A stretch of 64,000 nucleotides of DNA from Devosia nanyangense (GCA_016213505.1 JACRAF010000027.1:1-64000), one strand, 5' to 3'; numbered from the stretch's first letter, positions 36,249 to 45,334 are shown. The notes: a model not told the origin generated them from the letters alone. Program-made: numbers and translations.

Positions 36249-37034
36249 ATGGACCTCGGACTCAGAGACAAGGTCGCGATCGTCACCGGCGGCAGCGTCG
36301 GGATCGGGCTGGCGGTGGCGGAGGCGTTCGCGGCCGAGGGCGCGCGGGTGATCTTGGCGGCGCGCGGCGAGGAGCGCGTTGTCGCCGAGGCGGAGCGGAT
36401 CGCGGCGACCTACGGCGTCATGACGCACGGGGTGGCGGCGGACGTCGCGACCTGGGAGGGCTGCAACGCCGTGATCGAAGCGGCCCAGAACGGCTTCGGC
36501 GGCGCCGATATCCTCATCAACAATGCCGGCACCGGCTCGAACGAGACCATCGCCGAGGCCAGCGACGACAAGTGGCAGTATTACTGGGACCTGCATGTGA
36601 TGGCGGCGGTGCGGCTGGCGCGCGGGATCGTGCCGCAGATGAAGCGGCGCGGCGGTGGAGCGGTGATCCACAACGCCTCGATCTGCGCCGTGCAGCCGCT
36701 GTGGTATGAGCCGATCTACAACACCACCAAAGCGGCGCTGATGATGTTTTCCAAGACCCTCGCCAACGAGGTGGTGGGCGACAACATCCGGGTCAACACC
36801 ATCAATCCCGGCCTGATCCTGACGCCGGACTGGGTCAAGACCGCCAAGCAGATCGCGGGCGAGGACGGCTACGAAAAGCACCTGCAGGGCGTCGCCGACG
36901 AGGCAGGCGGCATGAAGCGGTTCGGCACGCCCGAGGAACTGGCGAATTTCTTCGTCTTCCTCTGCTCGGACAGAGCGAGCTACTCGACCGGCAGCACGTA
37001 CTTCGTCGACGGCGGCTGGCTGCGGACGGTTTGA
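36249..37034 (+). CDS. SDR family oxidoreductase in the polyol operon
   Basis: A 261-residue short-chain dehydrogenase. Rossmann motif TGGSVGIG at about residues 13-20, NNAG at about 90, and a catalytic YNTTK in place of the common YSASK; a Ser (HNASIC) precedes it. The WVKTAKQIAGEDGYEKHLQ insert is typical of sugar or polyol dehydrogenase-type SDRs. The ATG at 36249 follows GAGCGGAAC; a start 123 bases earlier lies in repeat DNA. Its context suggests a second oxidation step for the imported sugar. Confidence 0.82.
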   Translation: MDLGLRDKVAIVTGGSVGIGLAVAEAFAAEGARVILAARGEERVVAEAERIAATYGVMTHGVAADVATWEGCNAVIEAAQNGFGGADILINNAGTGSNETIAEASDDKWQYYWDLHVMAAVRLARGIVPQMKRRGGGAVIHNASICAVQPLWYEPIYNTTKAALMMFSKTLANEVVGDNIRVNTINPGLILTPDWVKTAKQIAGEDGYEKHLQGVADEAGGMKRFGTPEELANFFVFLCSDRASYSTGSTYFVDGGWLRTV

Positions 37035-37036
37035 GG

Positions 37037-38461
37037 CTACTCTGCCGGTTCCACGGCAAGGCTCGGCGCCGTGCGCACAACGCGCCAGGCGAACGGGATG
37101 GCGAGTGCCGTGACGGCCGCAAAGACCCAGAACAACCAGCGCGCGGCCCCTTCGACACCGGCGATGTCGGTCGCAAGCGGCAGGCCGGCGGCGTTGACGA
37201 CGACGCCGCCGATTGCGGCGCCGATGCCGCTCGCGAAGAGCTGCACCATCCCCAGCGTTGCCGAGACGCGGTCATTGTCGGCGGCCGAGCCGGTGGCCAG
37301 CACGATCGTTGCGAGGTGCTGGAAGGCAATACCGATGCCCACACCCAGAGCGAAAAGGCAAAGGCCCGGGAGAACGATGTCGACCGCGTTGCCATCGGGA
37401 TTGGCGCTCGCCAACCACAGGGCCATTCCGATCGTCGAGGCGGTCATCACCCAGGGCGCGACGATGATCGCGGTCTGGACGCGCGCGCCCGTGAATCCCG
37501 ACGTCGTGACGGCTGCCACGGTCCAGCCGGCCGCCACCAGTGCGGTCAGATAGCCTGCCCAGAGCGGCGTCAGCCCGTGCAGTCTCTGCAGGAACAGCGG
37601 GGCGAAGATGTCGCTGGTGATCGACATGCCGAGGAGGAGGATGGTGACCAGCACCATGCCGAGCGGGCTACGCGGCGACAGTGCGCCCCCGGGCAGGAGG
37701 CGGAGTTTCGAGCGCCCTTCGACGATGCCGAGGGCGGCGATGGTCAACCCGGCGAGGCCGAGCAGCCCGGCGGCGAGAGCGGGATTCCCGGTCAGCAGGC
37801 TGCCGATCGAGATCAGCAGAATAGCGAGGATGATCAGGGCGATCTGGGGGATCGGCGCGCCTGGTTGCACCGCGGCCTCGCGGCGCGGCAGGACCATCAC
37901 GGCGCCGAACGCCAGTAGCGCGGCGAGCGGGACGATCGACAGGAAGGCCCAGCGCCAGAGGTCGTAGTTGGCGAAGATGCCGCCGACGGCGGGGCCGAGC
38001 AGCGTCGCGACCCCCCACACCATGGCGTTGAGCGACATGGCGCGGGGCCACATCGATTGCGGAAAGACGATGCGGATCATCGCGAGGGTCGTCGCAACGA
38101 TGAGCCCCGCGCCAAAGCCCTGGATGGTGCGGCCGAGCAGCAGCACGACCATGCTCGGTGCGAGGCCGCAGAGCAGGCTGCCGGCGCCGAACGCCATGGC
38201 GGCAATGACATAGACATCGCGCGGGCCGATATGAGCCGGCCGCACCGCCGCGAACACGCTGGCGGCGATCGAGGCGACGATGAACAGCGTGGTGTTCCAG
38301 GCAAAGTAGTCGATGCCGCCGATGTCGCGAACGACCGTCGGCAGCATGGCCGAGCCGATGAAGCCCTCCATCGCCTGCAGCGAGACGCCGCCGACGAAGA
38401 TCACGATGGCGACGCCGCCCGTGCGGAAGAAGGCGCGCCAGCTGTTATCGGTCGTCGTCAT
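37037..38461 (-). CDS. MFS transporter, DHA2-like
   Basis: A 474-residue major facilitator protein with about 14 hydrophobic segments. The first helix contains FVGGVSLQAMEGFIGSAMLPTVV and the loop between helices has a weak motif A (ARPAHIGPRDVY). Helix 5 has the antiporter-like motif C form GPAVGGIFAN. This suggests drug or small-molecule efflux by proton antiport. Convergent with the SDR, only 2 bases apart, and without a nearby regulator; the substrate is unknown. Confidence 0.82.
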   Translation of the reverse strand: MTTTDNSWRAFFRTGGVAIVIFVGGVSLQAMEGFIGSAMLPTVVRDIGGIDYFAWNTTLFIVASIAASVFAAVRPAHIGPRDVYVIAAMAFGAGSLLCGLAPSMVVLLLGRTIQGFGAGLIVATTLAMIRIVFPQSMWPRAMSLNAMVWGVATLLGPAVGGIFANYDLWRWAFLSIVPLAALLAFGAVMVLPRREAAVQPGAPIPQIALIILAILLISIGSLLTGNPALAAGLLGLAGLTIAALGIVEGRSKLRLLPGGALSPRSPLGMVLVTILLLGMSITSDIFAPLFLQRLHGLTPLWAGYLTALVAAGWTVAAVTTSGFTGARVQTAIIVAPWVMTASTIGMALWLASANPDGNAVDIVLPGLCLFALGVGIGIAFQHLATIVLATGSAADNDRVSATLGMVQLFASGIGAAIGGVVVNAAGLPLATDIAGVEGAARWLFWVFAAVTALAIPFAWRVVRTAPSLAVEPAE

Positions 38462-38854
38462 GAGCTCTTCCTATCATCTCTCGCGACTGCGGCGCGCCGC
38501 GATCGTGCGGCACGCCTACAACCTCAACATCGGTTGAGGTAAAGCAGAATCTTCGATGCAGGGGGGAACGCCAGCTCGGCAGGGATGGCGGCTATCGGGA
38601 ATCACGCGATCGGCCGGCGAGAAAGCCCGGCGTGGCGCCGGCGCGGGATGACGAGTTCAAGGACGCGACGGTCGTGGGAGGGAGGTACCACGACCGTCGC
38701 GGTCCAGTCTGGCCGCGCGCCCAGTGCAGGGCGCACGCCCGGATTGCCGCGTCGGGGGACACGGCAAGAGTGCGGGGAACGGCGCTGGGAATGCCGTGAC
38801 GGTTGCCCGTCGAGCACGCCGCTCCCCGCGGCAGCCTGAGCCCCTTACGGAGTT
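38462..38854. other. Non-coding region, probably repeat-derived
   Basis: No supported gene in about 390 bp. The stretch from about 38625 to 38800 has inverted GC-rich words (GGTCGTGGGA / CCACGACC; CCGCGTCGG) and resembles an old dispersed repeat. The MFS promoter should lie in its left part. Confidence 0.4.
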
Positions 38855-39295
38855 TCAGGCGCCAACTGCGTCGAGGCGCTGGTTGCGCACCCAGAAGGAA
38901 ACGATGCTGGCCGCCTCGCGGCGATAGAGCTCGAGGTCGGCGTGGCGCTCGAAGACCGCCGCAGCGCCGGCGTCGAGCAGCGTGTTGCGGGTGTCGCGAT
39001 CGAGCGAGGGCGCCATGGCGACGACCAAGAGCGAGGGAACCTCGCGCTTCAGCCGCACGATGAAATCGCCGGTCGCGGCAGACGAGGATTTGAGATCGAC
39101 GAGCACCATGGGCTGGACCGTGTCCGACGCGGCGCCGGCAGCAGCGGTGAGGTTCGCCGCCGCTTCGTCGGGATCGGCAATGCGGCGGACGGGCGGGCCG
39201 TCGTGAGCCGCCAGCATCCGCGTCATGAGGCGGGCCGAATGGTGGTCATCGTCAACCAGCACGATCGCCGGTTGGCTCGAGGCAAGAATCGTCAT
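38855..39295 (-). CDS. Stand-alone response-regulator receiver protein, atypical
   Basis: A 146-residue single-domain protein with a receiver-like fold: an acidic triad VLVDDDHHS (Asp15-17), a phospho-acceptor at Asp67 (VLVDLKSSS), and a switch Ser in VVAMAPS. The conserved Lys near the end of beta-5 is missing (AVFERHADL), so phosphorylation chemistry may be altered. The DNA-binding output domain is absent. It diverges from a large membrane protein gene; a partnership is possible but unproven. Confidence 0.65.
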   Translation of the reverse strand: MTILASSQPAIVLVDDDHHSARLMTRMLAAHDGPPVRRIADPDEAAANLTAAAGAASDTVQPMVLVDLKSSSAATGDFIVRLKREVPSLLVVAMAPSLDRDTRNTLLDAGAAAVFERHADLELYRREAASIVSFWVRNQRLDAVGA

Positions 39296-39580
39296 CGCTT
39301 GTCCTTTTCCGCGCCGCGCGGGGAGGAGTGGCCGTCAGGTCGAGTTCTTTGTGCCGCCGGCCCTGGGAGCGTGACGGATCGCGGAGGGAGGTCCGGGATC
39401 GCAACCGTCCCGAGGGCAAAACGAGCCACAGGACAGTCCACGCTGTGCAGCGAACGGGCCGGATATGCTGGTCTATCAGGCTCCCGCCAAGGGTCACCGG
39501 GGTTACGTCCGGGTAACGGCCTTGCGTTTTACATGTAAATTCGACACCCTGTGGCTTGGCAGGACGAGGGGAAGTCCACC
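39296..39580. promoter_or_regulatory. Divergent control region with a perfect palindrome
   Basis: Between the receiver gene and the membrane protein. It contains the 12-bp perfect palindrome TTTACATGTAAA at 39528-39539, 41 bases before the chosen GTG start, and a short GTTAC/GTAAC inverted repeat (39502-39506 with 39513-39517). Both could be regulator sites. Confidence 0.45.
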
Positions 39581-41299
39581 GTGCCGAAAGTCGCTCCCAG
39601 CGCGGAGCAGGTGCGCGCCGCCTTGGACGAACTCCTTGGCTGGCAAGGAATTTCTCGGTCGCCGCAGATCGCCGAGTTGCTTCGCTACGTGGTCGAAAAG
39701 CGCCTGGCCGGCGAAGAGGCGTCGATCAAGGCCTACTCGATCGCCGTCGACGTTCTGGGCCGGCCGCAGAGCTTCGATCCGCAGGCCGATCCGATCGTGC
39801 GGGTGCAGGCGCGGCGGCTGAGGACGCTGCTGGAGCAGTTCTACGAGATCGGCCGGGTGCGCGCCGCGGTGCGAATCACCATGCCGCTCGGGCGCTACGT
39901 GCCGGAGTTCACGCTGATCGAGGCGGCCCCGCCCGATGCACCTGCCGGCTCGGGGCCGCCGGCGGCCAGGCGGGGTGGATGGCGGTTGCCGAGGATCCTG
40001 CAACTGGGGCTGCTCGGGCTCGGCTTCACCGTGATCGGGGTGGCGCTGACGGTGGCGATCGTTCGCTGGATGCTGCCCGAGATGCGGCCGCCACCCGAAG
40101 CCACTCTCCCCGAAGTGCCGCGGATCGCGGTCGGGGCGTTCGACAATCTCACGGGGGACAGCGAACTCGATGGGTTGGTGGCCGGGCTGGGGCCGCAGAT
40201 CGGCACGAGCCTGTCACGCTTCGACACGCTGAGCGTCGTCACCGACAGCGGCCTCATGTTGCGCGGCTCGGTGCAGGAAACCGGCGGACAATTCGAGATC
40301 AGCGCCATCCTCGCGCAGCACGACGCGGGCGGCCCGATCTGGAGCGATAAGATCGTGGCACCCACCGGTGTCGACGCCGCCGCGGCGCTTGCCGACCTGG
40401 CGACGGCGCTGGCGGCGCGGCTGGGCAATTCCGGCGGCCCGCTCTATGCCCCCGGCCGGCTGTGGCTGGCGCAGCAGGGCACGACGCCCGAGCAGCCGAG
40501 CCTCTATGTGTGCCAGTTGCAGTTCATGGCCTGGCGCGACAACAACCGGCTCGAGGACGATCTGGCCGGCACCGACTGCTTCGAGCGGATTCTCGCGGCG
40601 GAGCCGAACAACGCCATCGCCCGGGCGGGCAGGGCGAGCCTCAAAGCCTGGCGGGTGCAAAACGAGGCGGCGCCGGGCACGCAGTTGGCGGACCTGCTGG
40701 CCGACGAGATGGCGGCGATCTCGCGGGCAGTGGGGATCGGGTCGCAGAGCAGCTTCGTTTACGAACAGCAGGGGCTGATCCTGGCGCGCGCGGGGTCCGC
40801 CGACGCGGCGTTCGGGGCGCTGCATAAGGCGCGGGAACTCAACCCCGCCAACATGGACGCCGAGGCGGAAGAGGGCCTGCTGCGCTGGCTCGACGGGCAG
40901 TTCGACGGCGGCGCGGTGCTGGCGGAAGCGGCAATTGCCGCGGTGGCCTCGCCGCCGCCCTGGTACTACACGACGCGGGTGTTCGAAGCGCTGCGCGAGC
41001 TGCGCTATTTCGATGCGATCGAAGCGGCACAGGCATTGGCGGCCGGAGACGACGAGTTCGGGCCGGTGATCGCGCTGGCGGCGGCGCCGCGCGTCGGCCG
41101 TAACGATCTGGTCGATCGCTACCGGCCGGTGGTGCTGGGCCACCCCCGGTTCCAGGCCGCCGGCATCCTGCCGCGGCTGGGCATGTTCGTCCACCAGCAG
41201 GTGCTGCTCGACCGCATCCGCGACGGCCTGACGCTGGCGGGGATTCCCCCCAATGCGCTGATCAAGCCGTTCAACCCGGACGGGACGGAGAAGAAGTAG
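39581..41299 (+). CDS. Membrane protein: N-terminal helical domain, TM, TPR-like tail
   Basis: A 572-residue protein. Residues about 8-110 form a conserved helical domain (VRAALDELLGW, LLRYVVEKRLAG, KAYSIAVDVLGR, DPIVRVQARRLRTLL) found at the start of many predicted rhizobial adenylate-cyclase-like or regulatory membrane proteins. One transmembrane helix spans about 138-163. Next is a FlgO/TolB-like segment (RIAVGAFDNLTGDSELDGLV), then helical TPR-like repeats from about 300. There is no cyclase domain. The GTG at 39581 has GAGGGGA upstream; another GTG 30 bases earlier has none. Probably a sensor or regulator; function not established. Confidence 0.65.
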   Translation: MPKVAPSAEQVRAALDELLGWQGISRSPQIAELLRYVVEKRLAGEEASIKAYSIAVDVLGRPQSFDPQADPIVRVQARRLRTLLEQFYEIGRVRAAVRITMPLGRYVPEFTLIEAAPPDAPAGSGPPAARRGGWRLPRILQLGLLGLGFTVIGVALTVAIVRWMLPEMRPPPEATLPEVPRIAVGAFDNLTGDSELDGLVAGLGPQIGTSLSRFDTLSVVTDSGLMLRGSVQETGGQFEISAILAQHDAGGPIWSDKIVAPTGVDAAAALADLATALAARLGNSGGPLYAPGRLWLAQQGTTPEQPSLYVCQLQFMAWRDNNRLEDDLAGTDCFERILAAEPNNAIARAGRASLKAWRVQNEAAPGTQLADLLADEMAAISRAVGIGSQSSFVYEQQGLILARAGSADAAFGALHKARELNPANMDAEAEEGLLRWLDGQFDGGAVLAEAAIAAVASPPPWYYTTRVFEALRELRYFDAIEAAQALAAGDDEFGPVIALAAAPRVGRNDLVDRYRPVVLGHPRFQAAGILPRLGMFVHQQVLLDRIRDGLTLAGIPPNALIKPFNPDGTEKK

Positions 41300-41439
41300 G
41301 TTCTAGCGATGAGGGGCGTGTTTGGAGGTTACGACGTTCGCCTCCGTTGGATGGAGTGGGTCGGTCCAGGCTGGTCCAGCGCGAACCGCGTCTGGCGACT
41401 CGCCACTCTCGGGGCGGAAGATGGGCACCGACTCCGTGA

Positions 41440-41772
41440 CTACTCGATCTTGAGCCTTCCCGCACGCCACTCCCGTAGCGTCACGTCTGCCTCGAAAGCG
41501 ATGAGCCGGATGCCACCCTTGGAGACCTCTTCGAGCGCCGAAATTGCCTCTTGCTCCCTGAGCGGGAGAAGATGTAGCGCCGCCCAGACGACCATTGACG
41601 GATCAGGGTCACCTAGCAGACCCGAAAGGAATTCAGTGCCCTTGTCTGGTGCCTTGCGCAATTCCTTCAGAGAGACCAGGAGCGACTTGTACGCTCTATT
41701 CGCCGCGCCGCTGTCGCCGTCCAGCGTGCTGATACCATGCTGTCGAGCCGCGACGATGTACTGCTGCTCTGA
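41440..41772 (-). pseudogene. DUF2019-like frame without a proper start codon
   Basis: An open frame of about 110 codons reading SEQQYIVAARQHGISTLDGDS, then GLLGDPDPSMVVWAALHLLPL and ending LREWRAGRLKIE, a clear match in style to DUF2019 (HEAT-like) proteins. No ATG, GTG or TTG lies between the murD stop region and residue 38; the first is a TTG at 41661, which would remove the N-terminal third. The frame is also open into murD without a start. Either it is a start-lost pseudogene or uses a rare start codon. It is the last frame of the murL operon. Confidence 0.5.
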
Positions 41773-41794
41773 AGCGGGATCGTGGTCTGCGGCT

Positions 41795-43120
41795 TCAGGG
41801 ACTGTCCTCCCCGCCGAACAGCTCCGTCGCGATGCGGATGAAGGCGCGGCCGCGTTCCTCGAAGTCCTTGAAGACGACGTCGGGGCGTTCGAGCTGGCCG
41901 TAGGAGGGGGCGCCGGGGGAGAGGATGACGGTATCGAATTTGTCGCGGCGGGCGGCCAGCGCGATGAGCCCTGACTCTAGCGTGCCGGCCTCGATGACCT
42001 CGATCTGCGGGGCGGCGGCGTAGGTGGCGGTGGCCAGCCGGTCGCCGGTGACGGGGAGGGTCACCAGGACGGTGACGCCGCGCGGGGCGAGCAGCGAGGC
42101 GAGCTCGGTGTAGTCCTGCTGGCGCTCGTGGCCACCGGCGATCAGCGCGATGCGCTTGCCCTGGTAGGCGGCGAGGGCCGCCTTGGTGGCTTCGGGCGTG
42201 GTCGAGATGGAATCGTTGACGACGGTCAGGCCGCCGATGGTGTGTTCCTCGAGCCGGTGCGGCAGCGGGACGAACGCGCCGATGCCGCGGATGATGCCTT
42301 CGAGTCCGGCCCCGGCGGCCAGCGCGACCTGCGCGGCGAGTTTGGCGTTGTCGAGATTGTGGGCGCCCTTGAGGCGCGAGCGGGCGACCGCCGAGGCGAG
42401 CCGATCCTCGATGAAGGGAGCGAGCGGCGGCAGCATGCGCCGCATGTCGCGCAGCGCCGCCAGCACCAGCGCGTTGTCGCGCGCGCCGGCCCCGAGCCCG
42501 ACTGGAAAGGGCGTGTCGCGGTCGATCAGGTTGAGCTTGTCGGAAAAATAGCGCTCGGTGGCGCGGTGCCAGTCGGTGTGCTCGGGGGTGAGGTTGGTGA
42601 CCGCCGCGATATCGGGCGAGAACGCCATATCGGCGGTCTGGTAGCTCGAGAGCTCGAACACCACGATCCTGTTGCGGTCGGCGATCTCGAGCGGGGCGAG
42701 GCCGACATTGCCGGCGAGCCCGGCATCGAGCCCCGATTGGGTCAGCATCAGGTGCAGCAGCGTCGCGGTGGTCGATTTGCCCTTGGTGCCGGTGACGGCG
42801 ATGACGGTGCGGTCCTCGCGAAAATACTCGCCCCAGAGATTGAGGTTGGAGGTGACGGCGATGCCGGCCTCGCGGGCGACGAGGAAGATCGGCCGGTAGC
42901 GCGACACGCCCGGCGATTTGACGATGGTGCCGAAGCGCCTGGCGGCGATGGCCGCCTGCAGTTCGGTGGGCGGCAGGAACTCCGCATCCTCGATATCGAC
43001 GGCGCCGCTGTCGGCGGTGACGAAGATTTTTTGGTCCGGCGCCCGCGCCTTGAGGAAGGCACGGGTCGAGCGCGCCTCGCGGCCGGCGCCATAGAGCAGG
43101 ACGGGCTGGTCAAAGCGCAT
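41795..43120 (-). CDS. murD: MurD-type UDP-MurNAc-L-Ala:L-Glu ligase (MurD2)
   Basis: A 441-residue Mur ligase. The N-terminal UDP-binding Rossmann-like region (VLLYGAGREARST) is followed by the ATPase domain with GTKGKST at 111-117, then ELSSYQ, NLTPEHTDWH and a C-terminal domain with ALIAGGHERQQDYTEL. It would add glutamate to UDP-MurNAc-L-Ala in the cytosol. Paired with murL and overlapping it by 11 bases, it most likely is the MurD2 type that adds L-glutamate, whose product MurL epimerises. Distinguishing it from standard MurD (D-Glu) rests on the context. Confidence 0.8.
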   Translation of the reverse strand: MRFDQPVLLYGAGREARSTRAFLKARAPDQKIFVTADSGAVDIEDAEFLPPTELQAAIAARRFGTIVKSPGVSRYRPIFLVAREAGIAVTSNLNLWGEYFREDRTVIAVTGTKGKSTTATLLHLMLTQSGLDAGLAGNVGLAPLEIADRNRIVVFELSSYQTADMAFSPDIAAVTNLTPEHTDWHRATERYFSDKLNLIDRDTPFPVGLGAGARDNALVLAALRDMRRMLPPLAPFIEDRLASAVARSRLKGAHNLDNAKLAAQVALAAGAGLEGIIRGIGAFVPLPHRLEEHTIGGLTVVNDSISTTPEATKAALAAYQGKRIALIAGGHERQQDYTELASLLAPRGVTVLVTLPVTGDRLATATYAAAPQIEVIEAGTLESGLIALAARRDKFDTVILSPGAPSYGQLERPDVVFKDFEERGRAFIRIATELFGGEDSP

Positions 43121-44438
43121 GGGGCGCGATCCTTTCGGCGATCGCCGGCGGGATGTGGTGATCCGTGCTGTCGATCATAAGCTCGTTGAGCGCCGCGGCA
43201 AGGCGCGGCCGCCCGTACTGGGCGACGAGATCGTCCCGAAGGCCGGCAACGACGGCGGCGCTGTCCCACTCCGGCCGGCTGGTCAGGAGATAGAGGCAGG
43301 CCGCGGCTTCCTCGATCTCGCCGACGCACTCCCAGGGTTTCTGGCCGGCGAGGCCCGTGAGCTCGCGGAACGCGCGTTCGTTGGCGGCGATGTCGAGCAG
43401 GTTCTTGCCGAAGATGCCGATCAACCGGGCCTTGTCCATCACCGGGGCGAGGATGAGGAAGGTGAAGTGGCATTTCGGGCATTCGCCGCACCACAGCGGG
43501 CCGTCATGGCCACTGAGCCTGAAGTTGCGATTACAGCTCGAAAAGACGTGATCGAAGCGCGTTTCACGGGCGAAGAGTTTTGCGATCCGTGCCTCGGAGT
43601 AAGGGCGGAGCAGCGAGAAATAGGAGAGGGCGCTACCCGTCGCCTGCTTCAGCACGTCGGCGATGCGGACTTCGAAATCGAGCGACTTCGAGTATTGGTG
43701 GTTCACCTCGCGGCCGTCATGGACGGCGTTACCTTCGCTGGCGGAGCGCTCGTTGGAAAAGACGATGCGGGAATAGGAAAACAGCAGGGCTGAGAGCGCG
43801 GCGATCATCGAGTTGATGGCAGTCGAAGGGACGTGGCCGTTGAGATAGCCGGGTTCCGAGCTCAGCCGGATCATCTGTGGGTCGAGCGTGCGGGTCACGT
43901 AGAGCGGTGTTCTATCGATCTTGCCCACCGAGGAGAGGATCGGGCCCTTGGGGTTCACCGCGAAGGGCGAGTAGTCGAGACCGGCGGCTTCGAGCAGTTC
44001 CACCGAGACCAGCGAGTCCTTGCCGCCGCCGATCGGCAGCAGGGCGCGGTCCCTGAGGATCGGAGCGGGGCGGGCGCGGCTGCGGTCGAGGGGAGCCTCG
44101 ACTTCGATGGTGCCGAAATGATTGAGGTTGTTGCGGGCGTAGAACTCGCCGAGGCCGTTCGAGTAGACGTCGAGAGCGAAGTCGCGCTCGGTTGCCGTCA
44201 GCGGGAAGCCGGCGGCGATGCGGCGCGGGGCTTTGAGCTTGAAATAGCTGACGCCGAGGACGACCGCCGTGAGCTCGAGCAATTTGGCGAAGGCAGGGCT
44301 CGCCGCGGCATCGGCATCGCCGCCGTCGGGGAATTTCAGGATTTCGGTGAAGCGCAGTGTGCCGAGCGAAAAGGGAAACCGCGCCGCACCGCTGGTGGCA
44401 TCGAAGGACGGTTTCTCGATGCGGAAGATGTCGCTCAC
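43110..44438 (-). CDS. murL: UDP-MurNAc-L-Ala-L-Glu epimerase MurL
   Basis: A 442-residue protein with features of the MurL family described in Xanthomonas. It has a PP-loop-like GGGKDS (137-142), FSNERSASEGN, EVNHQYSKS (244-252), and a late cysteine cluster, Cys317, Cys320 and Cys323 (CGECPKC). MurL uses ATP to invert the L-Glu of UDP-MurNAc-L-Ala-L-Glu to D-Glu, which bypasses glutamate racemase. Start overlaps nothing; it lies 2 bases after the metallophosphoesterase gene. The assignment is from motif recall, not a search. Confidence 0.75.
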   Translation of the reverse strand: MSDIFRIEKPSFDATSGAARFPFSLGTLRFTEILKFPDGGDADAAASPAFAKLLELTAVVLGVSYFKLKAPRRIAAGFPLTATERDFALDVYSNGLGEFYARNNLNHFGTIEVEAPLDRSRARPAPILRDRALLPIGGGKDSLVSVELLEAAGLDYSPFAVNPKGPILSSVGKIDRTPLYVTRTLDPQMIRLSSEPGYLNGHVPSTAINSMIAALSALLFSYSRIVFSNERSASEGNAVHDGREVNHQYSKSLDFEVRIADVLKQATGSALSYFSLLRPYSEARIAKLFARETRFDHVFSSCNRNFRLSGHDGPLWCGECPKCHFTFLILAPVMDKARLIGIFGKNLLDIAANERAFRELTGLAGQKPWECVGEIEEAAACLYLLTSRPEWDSAAVVAGLRDDLVAQYGRPRLAAALNELMIDSTDHHIPPAIAERIAPHAL

Positions 44439-44440
44439 CC

Positions 44441-45334
44441 TCAGTAGATTCTCAGACTCAGCCGCAGCACAATATCGGGGCTGAGGCGCTGAAAACCAAA
44501 TTCACGCATGGTGCAGCTCCAGGCGGTACCGAGCCGTTCGATCCGGAACAGATTGTAGCGTGCCGGATCTTCGCCCGTGTCCTCGCTTTGCGCCGCGCCC
44601 GCGGCGGCGACGCCGACCACCGGCACGTCGCCGGTCTTACCGGGGATGGCGTAGATCGTCGATTTGTGGGTGTGGCCGTGCAGGATCAATTCGGCGCCGT
44701 GTTCGGCCACCGCGTCGCGGAACAGCCGTGCGCCGTAAAGGCCGAGCCGCGGATGGCGGGCTTCGAGGTTGGGCGGGTGGTGGATGAGGATGACGCGGAA
44801 ATACCCGGCTTCACCCATGAGCTTAAGGATGCGCGACAGGCGCGCCGCCTGGTCCGGCCCGAAGCGGCCAAGCGCAAAGCCGATGCCGCTCGCCACCGAA
44901 CTCGAGCAGGAGATGACTGCCATGTCGCCGACGCGGCGCACGAACGGGAACTGCGCCTCGTCCAGGGTCTCGCCGCGCATGTAGTCGCCCCAGCGCTCGG
45001 CGTTGAAGCCGAAGGAGGGCTTCAGGTAGGAATCGTGATTGCCGGGCGAAATGCAGACGCTGGCGGTGTCGCCGACGGTCTGCAGCCAGTTGTAGGCAGT
45101 ATTGGCCTCGGTCTCGAGGCCCAGATTGACCAGATCGCCGGTGACCGCGGTGAAATCCGGGTTCTGATCCTGCATGTGGCGGACGAGGTTGGTCAGCCCC
45201 TCGCCCGAGAGGCTCGCCTGCCGCTTGAACCGCCAGTTGAGGTAACCGGTGATGCGCTTGTTGGCGAGTTCCGTCCATCGGACCGGTGGCAGCGGCGCCA
45301 AATGGATGTCCGAAATGTGGGCGAGGGTGATCAT
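44441..45334 (-). CDS. Calcineurin-like metallophosphoesterase
   Basis: A 297-residue cytosolic phosphoesterase with all five signature blocks: HISDIHL (near residue 6), GDLVNLG, GNHD, IHHPP and HGHTH. These bind two metals. The substrate is unknown; such proteins include cyclic-nucleotide and UDP-sugar pyrophosphatases. The ATG at 45334 starts MITLAHISDIH, as usual; a GTG 18 bases upstream is possible. First gene of an apparent operon with murL and murD, which suggests a possible but unproven link to cell-wall nucleotides. Confidence 0.82.
   Translation of the reverse strand: MITLAHISDIHLAPLPPVRWTELANKRITGYLNWRFKRQASLSGEGLTNLVRHMQDQNPDFTAVTGDLVNLGLETEANTAYNWLQTVGDTASVCISPGNHDSYLKPSFGFNAERWGDYMRGETLDEAQFPFVRRVGDMAVISCSSSVASGIGFALGRFGPDQAARLSRILKLMGEAGYFRVILIHHPPNLEARHPRLGLYGARLFRDAVAEHGAELILHGHTHKSTIYAIPGKTGDVPVVGVAAAGAAQSEDTGEDPARYNLFRIERLGTAWSCTMREFGFQRLSPDIVLRLSLRIY

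Noticed and set aside
38602-38817. 71-codon minus-strand frame between the MFS and receiver genes
   Set aside because: Arg/Pro-rich translation typical of repeat-derived DNA; no ribosome site.
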